DNA from: Zygnema cylindricum
Lineage: Eukaryota; Streptophyta; Zygnematophyceae; Zygnematales; Zygnemataceae
NCBI GenBank assembly: GCA_037447655.1
Contig: JBBHKE010000070.1
Span: forward strand, 62,001-126,000
Direction of reading: 5' to 3'
DNA: 64,000 nt
Shown here: positions 19,845 to 30,059 of the stretch, in pieces
Layout of the letters: the number at the start of each line of letters is the position of its first letter
How positions within the stretch are numbered: position 1 is the stretch's first letter
Notes under the pieces: model-generated
Database searches by the model: none
What the model was told of the DNA's origin: nothing
The model's input: the letters and a program-made list of their open reading frames with translations, nothing else
Program-made: the position numbers and the translations under genes

Positions 19845-20486
19845 GAAATTATACAAAAGAGAAAGATCAATGCATTAGAGAGAGAAATTGATTTGTATTT
19901 GGGATAATTTCATTAAGTGAAAAAAGTCACTTATATACAAAATACACAGTGCTAATTACTGTGGAGTCTAAGCGTTCTTTGATGCATTGTAACAAAAAGG
20001 ATCATAATCTAGATTCTAATTAATTTGTTCGAGACTTTACGTAATTGACGTTACCACTAGATTCACTGTATGTAGTCTACATTCTAAGGTATGTGGTATA
20101 GAGTCTATAGGATTGACTTTAGGGCGGTAATGTATAGAAGTAATTAAGACCTAAAGAAGCGACGTAGAGTCAAGCAACAAAAAGTATGATGAAACAATTA
20201 AAATACAAAAGAGAATCATAACAAGGAGAAATAAACATACGTATGACAAACAGAGAGATCGTCGCCCAAAAGACGTGTGCGTAGGGTGGCAAGACTCGAT
20301 CGACGTAGGGAATGACAAGTTGGCCAAAAAACTTGTACGTAGGGTGGCAAGACTCGACCGACGTAGGAAATGACAAGTATGGACAAGACCAAAAAGAGAG
20401 TCAAGAGTGGACCGACACATGTAATGAAAGGTACAGACGCGACCAAGAGTGACAAAAAGTGAAGCGACGCTAAGTGACCGTTAACA
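19818..20486 (-). repeat. 5' LTR of copia A
   Basis: 669 bp, clearly homologous to 14653-15320 with scattered substitutions and small indels. It is directly followed (minus strand) by the primer-binding site. Confidence 0.9.
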
Positions 20487-20491
20487 GTGCA

Positions 20492-21190
20492 CACTAATAA
20501 TGTAACTCTAGTTAAGGGCGTTGTTTGTTTCGGTCATGGAAATGGCCGAAAAGTCAGATGGAAAAAACAAGAAAAGGCAATAAGAAGAGAAAAAGCAAGA
20601 CATAAGAGAATGCCGTAAGGTTTTTCTTAGCTAACATGGAAAATAACAAGATGACAAAAGGTCTTTATAGGAAAAGACAAGAGCGAAAAGATGAACCGAG
20701 TAGTATCATAGGCGGATTAAGGGAAATCTAATCGTAAAATTTCCTAATCTAGGAAAACACTGGTAATAATATGTCGCTTGTTGAAATGGTAAAAATAGTA
20801 TAAAAGATAATGTTCCCCTACTTTCCAAGCGGATCTTCTACACTACCAATGATATGTACACAATGACAAGAAGTTATGTATAAAGTGATAAAAAGTACAC
20901 AATGCTTGATGGACTTAGGACTTAGCGTTTAGGACTTAATCTTAAAAGAGCAAAAGTTAACTTAGGCATAGGTAAGTGATTTAATGTTAATATGTTTTAG
21001 CTTTTTTTTTGTTATCGCTGGTAATGTCTTTCTTTTTTTTTATGTGTGATCTATAAGAAGATTTGGCTAACGAATCTCATAGGAAAGCTTTGTATGGAAA
21101 CCAGATTTAAGGTATAGATTTTAAAGTTTAAAAAACATTAAAAAAAAATCTTAAACAAAGAACTTGAAAAAAAATTACTTATAAACTTAC
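20492..21190. other. Intron-like spacer of the LRR gene, no gene seen
   Basis: AT-rich sequence with poly-T and poly-A runs between the copia target duplication and the next LRR exon. No ORF, RNA gene or repeat family was recognised. Confidence 0.6.
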
Positions 21191-21262
21191 AAGATTCTTA
21201 AATTTTCTATTTTTTTGAGCATTGGCGAGGGCAATCCACTGAAGCGACAACCGCTCAAATCC
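21191..21262 (-). CDS. LRR exon
   Basis: 72 bp between TCAG and GTAAG, encoding LDLSGCRFSGLPSPMLKKIE, a complete LRR. Confidence 0.75.
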
Positions 21263-21520
21263 CTGATAAATTAAAGTGGCTTTAGAAAAAATGCGTGAAA
21301 AAAAATAAAATAATAAACAAAAAATTTGCCACCTGGATCAACTATCGAAGTTTAAATGGCGAAATGTGGTTATCTGAAATTTGCAGCAAAATGGCAACAG
21401 AAAATGGAGGTAGATCTTGAGCAAAAGTAAAACATATAAAGTTAACTCAAAATTAAAGATTCTATAAGTATCTCTTTTATTTTCTTTGTTTTCTTGGTGG
21501 TTTGGAAATAAGTTACTCAC

Positions 21521-21604
21521 AAATATTCCAACAGTTCAATCTTATCGGGTATGGGTCCATTCAACCCCACAAAAGTGTCAGGATTTAGATTCCCCGCTAG
21601 ACTC
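21521..21604 (-). CDS. LRR exon, 84 bp
   Basis: Between ACAG and GTGAG, encoding SLAGNLNPDTFVGLNGPIPD and then KIELLEYL. It is four codons longer than the standard exon. The solo LTR at 21613 begins only eight bases upstream of its splice acceptor. Confidence 0.65.
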
Positions 21605-21612
21605 CTGTAAAA

Positions 21613-22225
21613 ATGTTGGATTTGTACGATTTCGGACGATACCTTTGTGTACCTTTCGGTACAGATGAACCAACATGATTCATTTGTGTGACGTCACAGA
21701 CTCACACGTGCGAAATCTGACGGACTATTCCACGACAAAAAGTACAGAAAACAGGACAGAAGAAAAACGGCCGTTTGTGGTTGAATAGTGACACGTGGCA
21801 ATTTGTGATAAGACCACTTAAACAAGTATTTCACAGCATAGTGAAGCATACAGAGATATAAAATGCATCCATGCATTAGAGACAAGTATCTCACACAGAC
21901 ATTACAATTCATAGAATTCAAGGAATTCATACATGACATTTATTCTGAGTCTTTCTGTACATAGAGATAGATAGCATTAGAATTAGGAGGATAATTCAGC
22001 AGCTTTATTAGAGTAGAAAGTTCAAGGAACAAATGTACTTTGTTGTCCTTTTTTATTAATGAAAGCAAAGCTGTCTAAACCTACCTCTCTCTAATCTACC
22101 TATCTATGCCTTCTCCCTTCTCTAATCTACCACTGTGATTCTCTAAGGTCCACCCTAGCGGTGTACGTTTAGGACGCGACTACTTTAACCTGAGGCCACG
22201 GGCTAAGGTGACTGTCCCAAACCAA
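21613..22225 (+). repeat. Solo LTR related to the LTR at 2945
   Basis: It starts TGTTGGATTTGTACG and has a TATA-like box GATATAAAATGC at about 21857. Near the end it carries GGGCTAAGGTGA, as in 2945-3590. Flanking A runs obscure the target duplication. It is inserted against the splice acceptor of an LRR exon of opposite orientation. Confidence 0.55.
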
Positions 22226-22871
22226 TAAAAAAAGCATAATAATTTTAGTAAATAAAAACGGAGTAGCATTTTGGCAGATTAAAAAAAAAGGATTTTAAAA
22301 ATATTTCAGAATAACCTTGCAAGTAATCAGTTGTGAATGGAAATCGTCAGCACAATTTTTATGGAAATCTCCTATACCAGTATTTTTATTGAAATTGCGC
22401 CCATAATAAATGGCTATAATGTAAAAATAAGAAGAAGACAAAATCTTTATGCAGGAAAAGACAGATAATAGGGACATAAGTCATTTATTATTAAAAACTA
22501 AAAAAAAATAATAAGGGAGAGTTTTATATGGAGGAAAAAGTGATTGCAGGAGACCAGCCGCAAAAGGATAAGGAACACGATTCCATTTTAATTCGATAGA
22601 AACATCGTTGTAAAATTTTCAACATTTTTAATATTTTTAAGATTTCTGGAACTGTGACAACAGAACTGAAAAAGGCATGTAAAGAAACAAAAAAAATTTA
22701 CTAAACCATAATTGTGTACGGAAAAGACAACGAGATCAAGGTCCGGAACACAGATGAAAAATAGTATTTAAATCCGTACTGTCTTCATAAGCAAAAAGAT
22801 TTATTCTGACTTTCTGTTTGTACAGAGCCAAAATGTTATAAAAATACTGTAATTTATTGAGTTACACTTAC

Positions 22872-22943
22872 AAGTACTGCAATTTTGAAAGATTTCCGAG
22901 ACTGGAAGGTAATTTTCCTTGGAGATTGCTGTAGCTTAAATCT
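22872..22943 (-). CDS. LRR exon
   Basis: 72 bp between TTAG and GTAAG, encoding LDLSYSNLQGKLPSSLGNL, a canonical plant LRR. It is the most upstream clear exon. Confidence 0.8.
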
Positions 22944-23087
22944 CTAAAAAAATACAATACAAACAGAAAAATCGAATTTAAAATGGTAAAATTAATATTT
23001 TCCCCAAAAAAGAAATATTCTTTCAAATCTCAACAAGTTTCATCCTCCAACAGAAAAAACACGGGCATTTCACAATACAATTTCCAA

Positions 23088-23126
23088 TAAAAATATATAT
23101 ATATACATATACATATATATATGCAC

Positions 23127-23158
<32 letters not shown>

Positions 23159-23220
23159 TATGCGTATATATGTATATATATGTATAAATACATGCATGTA
23201 TATACATATGTATATAAAAA
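23088..23220. repeat. (TA)n/(ATACAT)n microsatellite
   Basis: About 130 bp of alternating purine-pyrimidine AT-rich sequence. Confidence 0.95.
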
Positions 23221-23587
23221 AAAAACCGTTTCGAAAGCGCTATAATTAAAAAAAAAAAAAAAATAGGTACCGTATATTAAAACTCGTTAAGTTCCACAAT
23301 TTCTTAGGAACATAAAATCAAGAATGAAGACAAGGGCGTCTGTGTGAAGCTTATTTAAAGATTTTTTTCAAGGTATTGGTATAATTCGTTTTCTTTGTAT
23401 GTTTATATCCATTAGTTTTATTTCTGTAGACCAAATTTGGCTATTTGCTGGACAACATAATTCCAAAGAGGTGGTGTTTATGATGTTATTAAAATTAAAA
23501 AAGACGTTTTCCAAAAAAAGAAAACATTGTAGTAGTTGGAATCCCCCATTACAATCAATTAAATAAAAAGGACGAAAAAAGACTCAC

Positions 23588-23640
23588 AGAAAAATTAAAT
23601 TTTTTAAGTTTCCAAGCTTACGAATGGCGGTCTTAAACTG
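23588..23640 (-). pseudogene. Possible truncated LRR exon
   Basis: It reads AIRKLGNLKNLIFL in the same phase and ends at a GTGAG donor. Its 5' part is replaced by a repeat (GACAAATGTGTACGGAG). A similar sequence in the opposite strand at about 24145-24185 means the match may be repeat-derived. Confidence 0.3.
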
Positions 23641-24103
23641 AAAATTGGACAAATGTGTACGGAGATAAGTTGTTTTCAGTGGCGAAAAAACATACACGCT
23701 AAATACGATCGACGGTGTACATTTCAGTACCGTACTATTGGCGGCCGTACGAGAAACAGACCAAAGGTTTTGATCGAAATAGCGTAGGTGCCGCTTCTGA
23801 AACAATGATTGGGAAATTGGAGAATAAATAAAGCAAAATAATTAAATAGCGCTACCGGTGCCCAATAAAAGAAAACGAAAATATGAAGTTCCAAAGCAGG
23901 AAATGAGGTTTACGTGGATGTAAATGGTCCACTCCATTACAATTTTTGAGTGTCAACAAAAAAGGTACAAAGTACAAAGTAGTACAGGAGTGGCGTACAT
24001 CTTTAAAGTGCCATCCACCTTGAAGTACAGATGTACAAGACAGTTCACTACCGTACACTACTGTACTCTAATGTACAGTACACCTTGTATCATTAGTGTT
24101 TTG

Positions 24104-24255
24104 CCACTTAAAACATATTTTATCCGTACACACTTGTCAGATTTTCAATTTCAGACCGCCAATCGGAAGCTGAGAACCCTAACTTTCAATCGCAACCGTC
24201 GGATCCACAATCCGACAAGTGTGTACGGAGAAAAGATGTTTTAAGCGACGATCAA
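24104..24255. repeat. Foldback repeat with arms of about 40 bp
   Basis: CTTAAAACATATTTTATCC..ACACACTTGTC at 24109-24142 is the inverse of GACAAGTGTGTACGG..AAGATGTTTTAAG at 24212-24245. Single arms of the same family recur at about 23648-23690 and 37047-37090. It is probably a small non-autonomous DNA element. Confidence 0.55.
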
Positions 24256-24765
24256 AACATTAACACTAATAGCGATTTCACGGTATACTGTTCAGTTTAA
24301 TTCGGTACAGTACAAATGAACAGGTGTGAAACAGTCCAAACTCTTTGGAGGCTCGAAAGACTTTCAGGCGACACGTGGAGTACGATTTAAATTGATCTCG
24401 ACCGTCAGATAGTGCAGGACTGTAGCTGGATTGAAGCATAGTCTTAAAAGTAGGGCATTCTTTACCGTACGGGAGCTTTGTTCGCACGATATTACAATAT
24501 ACAACCAGATTGTATGCATATTGATACGCATACTATATTATATTTCACCGAACACATCCCAGTATTACGTCAACATTCGTGATGACTTGTCGAGTGAATA
24601 TGACGTCAGATGACAAAATAGGTCAGACGTTTCTCCCACTAAAATTCCGCACGGTAAAAGGAAATCGCACCAAATATTTCGCATCAAAAAAATCGCACTA
24701 AAAAGTGCCCCAAAAAAACAAAGGCATGTTCCCTTTCACCCTCCCCTCATGAAATTTTGGGAAAG

Positions 24766-25211
24766 ATGGCACATCCTTACCTCCTCAACCCTACCTCTCC
24801 CCTAAAATCACTCTTCCTTCCTCCCCTCTCTCTTCCTCCCTCCCCTCCTCTCCCTTCCTCCCCTCCTCTCCCTCCTCTCCCTCCTGAAACCTTTAAAATC
24901 CACACTATAAACTGTTCCACTCCTAAACCCACAAATTTGTCTCCCTCTCTTAAGAATCCCAAATCCCATGGATCCTGGCCTCCTCCCTCTACCCTTCCTC
25001 CCCTCCAGAAATCCCTTCCTCCTTCCCCCCTACCCCCTCCCTCCCCTCTACCTCCTTTACCTAGGGCCTCCCCTCTCTCCTCGGAACTTCTCCTCAAGTT
25101 TGAGAGGAAAGGCCACGTGGCACTGAGGCAGCTGCTCACACGTGTGGAAATGGCTGACGTGGCGAAAGGGATTGAGGCGGCGGCGGAAAAGCATGTTTTG
25201 GAAGCTTACAG
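24766..25211 (+). CDS. Orphan first exon, possibly a plastid phytanoyl-CoA dioxygenase-like protein
   Basis: It opens with MAHPYLLNPTSPLKSLF and a long Ser/Pro/Leu-rich stretch that looks like a plastid transit peptide in pyrimidine-rich DNA. It ends in the conserved-looking LLKFERKGHVALRQLL and VEMADVAKGIEAAAEKH, and stops at a plausible donor (TTACAG|GTGGGA, 25212). The last 45 residues resemble the N-terminal segment of PhyH-type Fe(II)/2-oxoglutarate dioxygenases, but this is from memory of the motif only. No second exon with the HxD metal motif was found downstream before the repeats begin. It may be a gene broken by the rearrangement or one with a long intron. Confidence 0.4.
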
Positions 25212-26396
25212 GTGGGACGTCACATGGTCAAAAAAGTCAAATTAGGGAAAAGACAAAATAGTGATCAATAATTTAATTGACATTTTTGAGATTGGAAATT
25301 TGGAATTGAGAATTGGTAATTGACATTAGAGAATTAAACCTTAATGAAATTGGAAAAAAAAAAAAAAAAAAAAAAAATTGGAAGTAGAATGAAACTGATA
25401 GCTGAAGGCGTTTCTCCTACAAAACATTCATTCACATAGCGACACGTGGCATGAGTGGCCGTCCCGAACTTTCGTTCGAAGAAATGAGTGGCTTCCTGAC
25501 GTTTTTGATGACGTCAGGTGGCGTCAAAAAGCTGCTAACGTCCAAACAGAATACCGTACATATTTTTCTCGAGTCTAGTGCGAAAAGCACAAATTCCTTG
25601 GTTTCGTACGAATTGAAAACGTAGGAAGCGGAGAGTTCCACGGGCTTCATTTAACACCGCGCGGAATCGTTCGGTGATATTAAATTCTCATTGGTCGCCG
25701 AATGTGACACGTCACGCATACGTCAAGCATTCTTTACTTTATGTGAGATTGTTGGCGCACTCAGTACTTACAGAGAAACTGAGTTGCCGGCCGAGAAAAG
25801 GACAACTTTTGTTTCACGCCGGCAGCTGCTAATTAGTGTAGTGACTTGACTCCAGATCACGTGGAAAATGTGAGACCAAAGGTCTTATTGCCACCGAAAC
25901 CATAACAATATTTTGTCGTTTTCTGCTAGAATGATTGTGGACAAATGATTAAGGTCAGGGAATCGTGAAGCACGTGTAATGGCACAGCACACGTGATGAT
26001 GGTACTTTCATCGACCGTACATCTACTACACCGTGAATGGGTTACGGTGAAGTTTCATTAGACGAAAAGTGAGATTGTTTACAGAAATTCAGACCTCCCC
26101 GTATTATGCTGATCAGAGTTTGGAGTGGGTAGAGATAGGTCAAACACAGAGTAGCTTCAGACATATTTGTTACTTCCCATTATAAGAATAGAAGTACAAT
26201 TGATGTAACACAAATTGGACAGATTGTCCCTATTAATAAAGTTGGATTCCTGTTCTGTCTTTTTCTGTGAATGGTAATTGACTAATCCTGAGCACACACC
26301 TAAATAGCCTAAAGCAAACACACTTACTAAGTGGCGGTCTAATAATAATCTGCCACGTGTCAAATGTCCATCGCACAATAAGACGTGTGGGACTTC
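25212..26396. other. Spacer with a poly-A tract, no gene seen
   Basis: It contains a 24-base A run (about 25353-25378), GTAC-rich repeat fragments, and at about 26030 a CACCGTGAATGGG sequence resembling the TIR of the small TA-flanked elements. No coding exon was identified. Confidence 0.5.
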
Positions 26397-26619
26397 TGTT
26401 GACGTACGTAAAACGTGCCGATCGATACCCGGAATTGTGGTAAAATCCACACTAAAACCTATATAATATTGGACCCACCAGTGTAACATCTAAGCTGATG
26501 GTAAAGTGGTTAGTACATTCACAACTAGAGTGAAAGGTTACAGGTTCAAATCCTGGCCGGCTCATCAATCCCTTTAATGGGATCGTCCATTCTATCCCCC
26601 GATTCTAGGAATCTTAACA
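26397..26619 (+). mobile_element. Solo LTR of TRIM family 1
   Basis: 223 bp, TGTTGACGTACG...AATCTTAACA, like the LTRs at 12120-12909. Flanks ACTTC and ACTTA agree in four of five bases, a likely decayed target duplication. Confidence 0.85.
26492..26564 (+). other. tRNA-like cloverleaf in solo TRIM LTR
   Basis: 73 nt: acceptor AAGCTGA/CCGGCTC (weakened), D arm GTAA...GTAC, perfect anticodon stem TTCAC/GTGAA with loop AACTAGA (anticodon position CTA), variable loop AGGTT, T arm ACAGG-TTCAAAT-CCTGG, discriminator A. Confidence 0.65.
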
Positions 26620-27009
26620 ACTTACTTCTGCATGTCCTGACCTGACAAAAACTGCAAACACTGCAAACAGAAACTGCAAACTGTACTGATTTAATCCCGC
26701 TACGATTCCCCTCCCGAAAATATCGCCTATGCTAACCAAACCGATTCGCCTATCATATGCACACAATACAAATGCGAATCTGTGTGCCGGAGAATCGCCC
26801 GGAATCGCACCAAAAACCAACACTTACATGGTAGGCAAATGAAAATTTTTGGTCGGTGTAAAAATCATTGACGATTTTCAATATCCGATCTTACTCACGT
26901 GGTACCAATTAATTATGAACACGTGGATTACAGAGTCTGCGCAATGGTTCTTTAATTCCAATGACTATAAATAACGATAAATAAAATATGGAAAATTGAG
27001 CTTGGTTTG

Positions 27010-27990
27010 TATATTTTTTGTTCTTAAGGTTCCCATTTGAATTGTTAAGATAAGATTCAAAAAAGTTTGAAGCTATTAATGCAAACTAACAGAGTAATTT
27101 TCTTTTTCCAGGAGCTGCGTAGGTTGTGGATTAAAAGGATCTATTCCTCCATAACAACATGAAATAGCTTTATTATTTGTAAGAGAAAATATTTTCCCGT
27201 TTTAACTGACTAGAATACTTTCATCAAACACATATTTACACATGTATATGGCTAATTTTACAAAAAATATTTTTGTAGATTATTGTACCTCAAAGCTGCA
27301 AAATTACTCTTTTAGATTTGATGCATTTTAGTATTTTTTTGTATAAATTCAAGAAAAAACAAGAAAGAAAAAAAATGGCTCATAAAAGTTTCACGAAAAC
27401 AGTATTTTGTTAAAAATTAACACGCATAAACATGTTTTGAGGGTTTCAGGGATCTCTCAAAAAACTCTCTGATGGGGAATTTAGTGAGCAACATTTCCTC
27501 TCTCAAGAATCTGTAGTCCTTGTAAAACCATCATGGCTTATAGATTTTGAAATTTATTTTTGGGTTAGAAAAACAGATTATGTTTTCTTAAAATTATATG
27601 TTTTTCCGAAGCAGACCAATTAACAATGACCTTTTGAAGTTATATTCTATCTTAACCTTAAATAGTGTTTACAATTTTGAGATTACAAAATCGAAACTTT
27701 AAAGAGTATGATAGCATTTGATATCAAAAATAAGATTCTTTTTCACTCATTTTGAGAGATAGAAATGCTATAATTTCATGTAATTTAAAATGTGGATAAA
27801 TGCATCCTTTGTTGTTCTACAACCACCGTTGCAAGAGGAGGACCAGCAGTAGTAGTGGAAGTAGACATGGAAAACAACAAAAGCTATCAAGCATCTACTC
27901 AACAGCCAACTTTCAGCTTACACAAAATATGACTCAGAACGCCAATATGCCTCAAAGACGCCAATATGCCTCAAATTTGTCACAGTGATA
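27010..27990 (+). pseudogene. Inverted, decayed copy of the LRR gene end
   Basis: It is the plus-strand homologue of the minus-strand region 9263 to 6780. Exon 27112-27178 reads SCVGCGLKGSIPP then TAA and is 67 bp, not 72. Exon 27450-27521 reads LDLSKNSLMGNLVSNIS and then a TAG stop. Introns between them align with 8926-9191. Downstream, 27800-27985 has an open frame with CKRRTSSSSGSRHGKQQK and a repeated NANMPQRRQYA-type phrase. This could be a juxtamembrane segment, but the kinase is not seen. Confidence 0.7.
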
Positions 27991-28909
27991 CACAATACAG
28001 TAAACTGACAATTCCCAAAATTGCAGCCTAAATTACCCTAAATTACCCAGTAAACCATAAGATATGATGTCTGGAAGTTTCCCAAAAACTGCCCTTAGAA
28101 AATCATATTCCCAAAACTGGATGATACAAATTTGGCTAAGTCCTAAGTTATATACTCACAGTGTGTATCTACTATTCTACAATAATTTGGGTAACTGTAA
28201 TAACGTACTATCCTGACTTACGACAAAGTATCCTACATGTACGTCACTGTACCGTGAGTACCTCCAAAACCCTAATTACTACCTGCCGCTATATGAATAG
28301 TATACCACTATTTATTAATGCACTAAACGTTAACATTTTGTTCTCCAGATATTTACAGATGGCGTCCGTACAAATAATGTTATCGACGCTTAGTCAGCAT
28401 TTGTCGCAAAAGTCCGTATGAATGTTTGTCGGCGGTACGAACATCCTGAGTGCGTACGGCGCACTCAGTCAATGTGGTCCTCAAGTAAGGTGTAATTAGT
28501 CAATGTGGTCCCACGCTAATCGCGTCCGTCGAAGCCGCTCCATATCAACGATTTGTCTTTGATTTCGTACAATATTCTCCCAGATACTCAGCTTGGTCTT
28601 CGTCCGTCCGATTCACAAAAACCTCCCGTATGATTTTTGACACGCGTATGTAAATGTCGGCGCTATTCCGGAATACCTGCATCATCTTCAAATCTTGGCA
28701 CGTGTCCCTGTAGACGTACAGTACACTCTTATTGCATATGTGCTACTGTCACACTATAACTGGTAAGAATTAAATCTGACTAAAAATTAATCTAAGTCCT
28801 GAAGACCGATTTTTACTAAACTAAAGATTTAAATTTCAACATCCTTTCGGTTTCATGTGTTAATATTATTTGGGAATGTAAATTTGATGAGGCCTATTGT
28901 ATTTATTCG
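27991..28909. other. GTAC-rich spacer, no gene seen
   Basis: Many GTACG and CGTAC words and a near-perfect palindrome GAGTGCGTACGGCGCACTC at about 28448. It resembles the LTR-derived sequence around 30.9 kb and 23.7 kb, but no element boundaries could be set. Confidence 0.4.
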
Positions 28910-28914
28910 TAAAC

Positions 28915-29385
28915 TATTGAATGTGATGCCATAAAAAGGCTGAAAAGATTAATATGTCGAAAGATCAAGAAAAGCCAAAACAAAAAAAACACTAAGATAA
29001 AATAAGACAAGGAAGAAAGTAACGACAAACAAAGAAACAAGTGAGAGGTTTGTCGTTCAAGTGTCTTTGATTTTGATTAATTGTTTACAACGACACAAGA
29101 GAGTCTTGTAGTAAGACGAGGTAACGGTTAGCCGCAAAAGGCTCTAAAAGGTACATCTAGCCTAGAGCGTAACTTAGGAAAGTACATCTAGTTATGATAA
29201 AAGGAATCTAAGACTAAAGAAATTCCTACGCAAGAATCATCAATTCTAATAGAGGTATGTACATTCCACTAAATAAAGTACAGAATGCTAAACCGAAGTA
29301 CAAGACTTATAGCGTAGCAAATAGAACTCTAAAAGTAGTGTAGGAAACAACAAGTAGTGTAGAATGCTTTAATTGTATTTCAACA
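28915..29385 (-). repeat. 3' LTR of copia B
   Basis: 471 bp, minus-strand TGTTGAAATAC...CATTCAATA, matching 35412-35851. Confidence 0.9.
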
Positions 29386-29800
29386 CCCCCCCTCGATTAA
29401 AGCATGGTTAGTCACGAAGACCGGCATTGTAAATGTGATGACGAAATAACGGACGACGGAGAGATTTGGTAAAAAATCGGCAAGCTGAGAGCCGGATGCA
29501 CAATGAGAGAAGGAAACGGTGCCATCAAGAATTTTATCACGCGTAAAATAAAATTGTATATCAATATGTTTTGTGCGCGTATCATGGATAGGATTTTTCA
29601 TAAGAGCCAATGCCCTTTGAGAGTCACAAAAAATGGGGGTGGGAAAAGATGGAGGAAAAGAGAGATCGGAAAGAAGGCGTCGGAACCAAATAGCCGATTT
29701 CGTGGCGGTAGTGACGGCCATATATTCTGCCTCCGTTGAGGAAAGAGCAACAGTGTTTTGTTTGCGGGATGACCAAGAGACGAGACCACCACCTAGAGAA
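29380..29800 (-). pseudogene. Copia B RNase H domain
   Basis: Minus-strand frames carry VVVSSLGHPANKT, then ATKSAIWFRRLL, FCDSQRALALM (catalytic Asp) and TRTKHIDIQFYF with a conserved copia end (SGSQLADFL). The TEAEY part is in another frame. Confidence 0.75.
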
Positions 29801-30059
29801 AAACATACACCGGAAATGGAACGACGATCGTCGAGTTGATTTCCCCAATCCGCATCGTATAATCCAATAATCGAAGTGTCCGGAGAAAAAGAAGGGGAGG
29901 AGTGCGAGGGAGGAGAAGTATGGGAAAAAGTGAGGTGAAGATGTTTTGTTCCTTCGAGGTATCGAAAGACACGCTTGGCGGCTTAGAGATGAGTTTGAGT
30001 GGCACAATGCTAGAATTGAGACAAAAGACAAATGGCAATACATATATCCGGTCATGTAC

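Larger units (their letters stand above)
14653..20486 (-). mobile_element. Full-length Ty1/copia retrotransposon A (degenerate)
   Basis: 5.83 kb with two LTRs (14653-15320 and 19818-20486) and a 5-bp target duplication GTGCA (14648-14652 and 20487-20491). The order gag, integrase, reverse transcriptase, RNase H on the minus strand defines copia. The primer-binding site GGTTATGGGCCC (19806-19817, minus) directly follows the 5' LTR. It matches the complement of the initiator tRNA-Met anticodon arm, the half-tRNA priming known from Drosophila copia and yeast Ty5. The polypurine tract CTCGAGGGGGG lies next to the 3' LTR. Frameshifts, stops and a duplicated catalytic motif show it is dead. It sits in an intron of the LRR gene in the same orientation. 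Confidence 0.9.
7182..22943 (-). pseudogene. Remains of an LRR receptor-like gene, exons of 66-84 bp, no kinase domain found
   Basis: On the minus strand a series of exons each encodes one LRR, with cores such as LDLSYSNLQGKLPSSLG and LDMSGNSFSGEFPHD. In 5' to 3' order they are 22943-22872, 21604-21521, 21262-21191, 14310-14239, 13940-13869, 11873-11802, 11290-11225, 10326-10255, 9263-9192 and 8925-8854, with the last duplicated at 7253-7182. Every exon starts and ends in phase 2, begins after AG and is followed by GTAAG, GTGAG or GTAAA. This is the layout of plant LRR receptor kinases, where single 72-bp exons encode single repeats. The listed exons contain no stops and join in frame. However, one intron holds a 5.8-kb copia element, another holds a solo LTR, and no signal peptide, transmembrane segment or kinase exon is visible. 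It is either a very large gene running out of recognition or a gene in decay. Confidence 0.7.
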
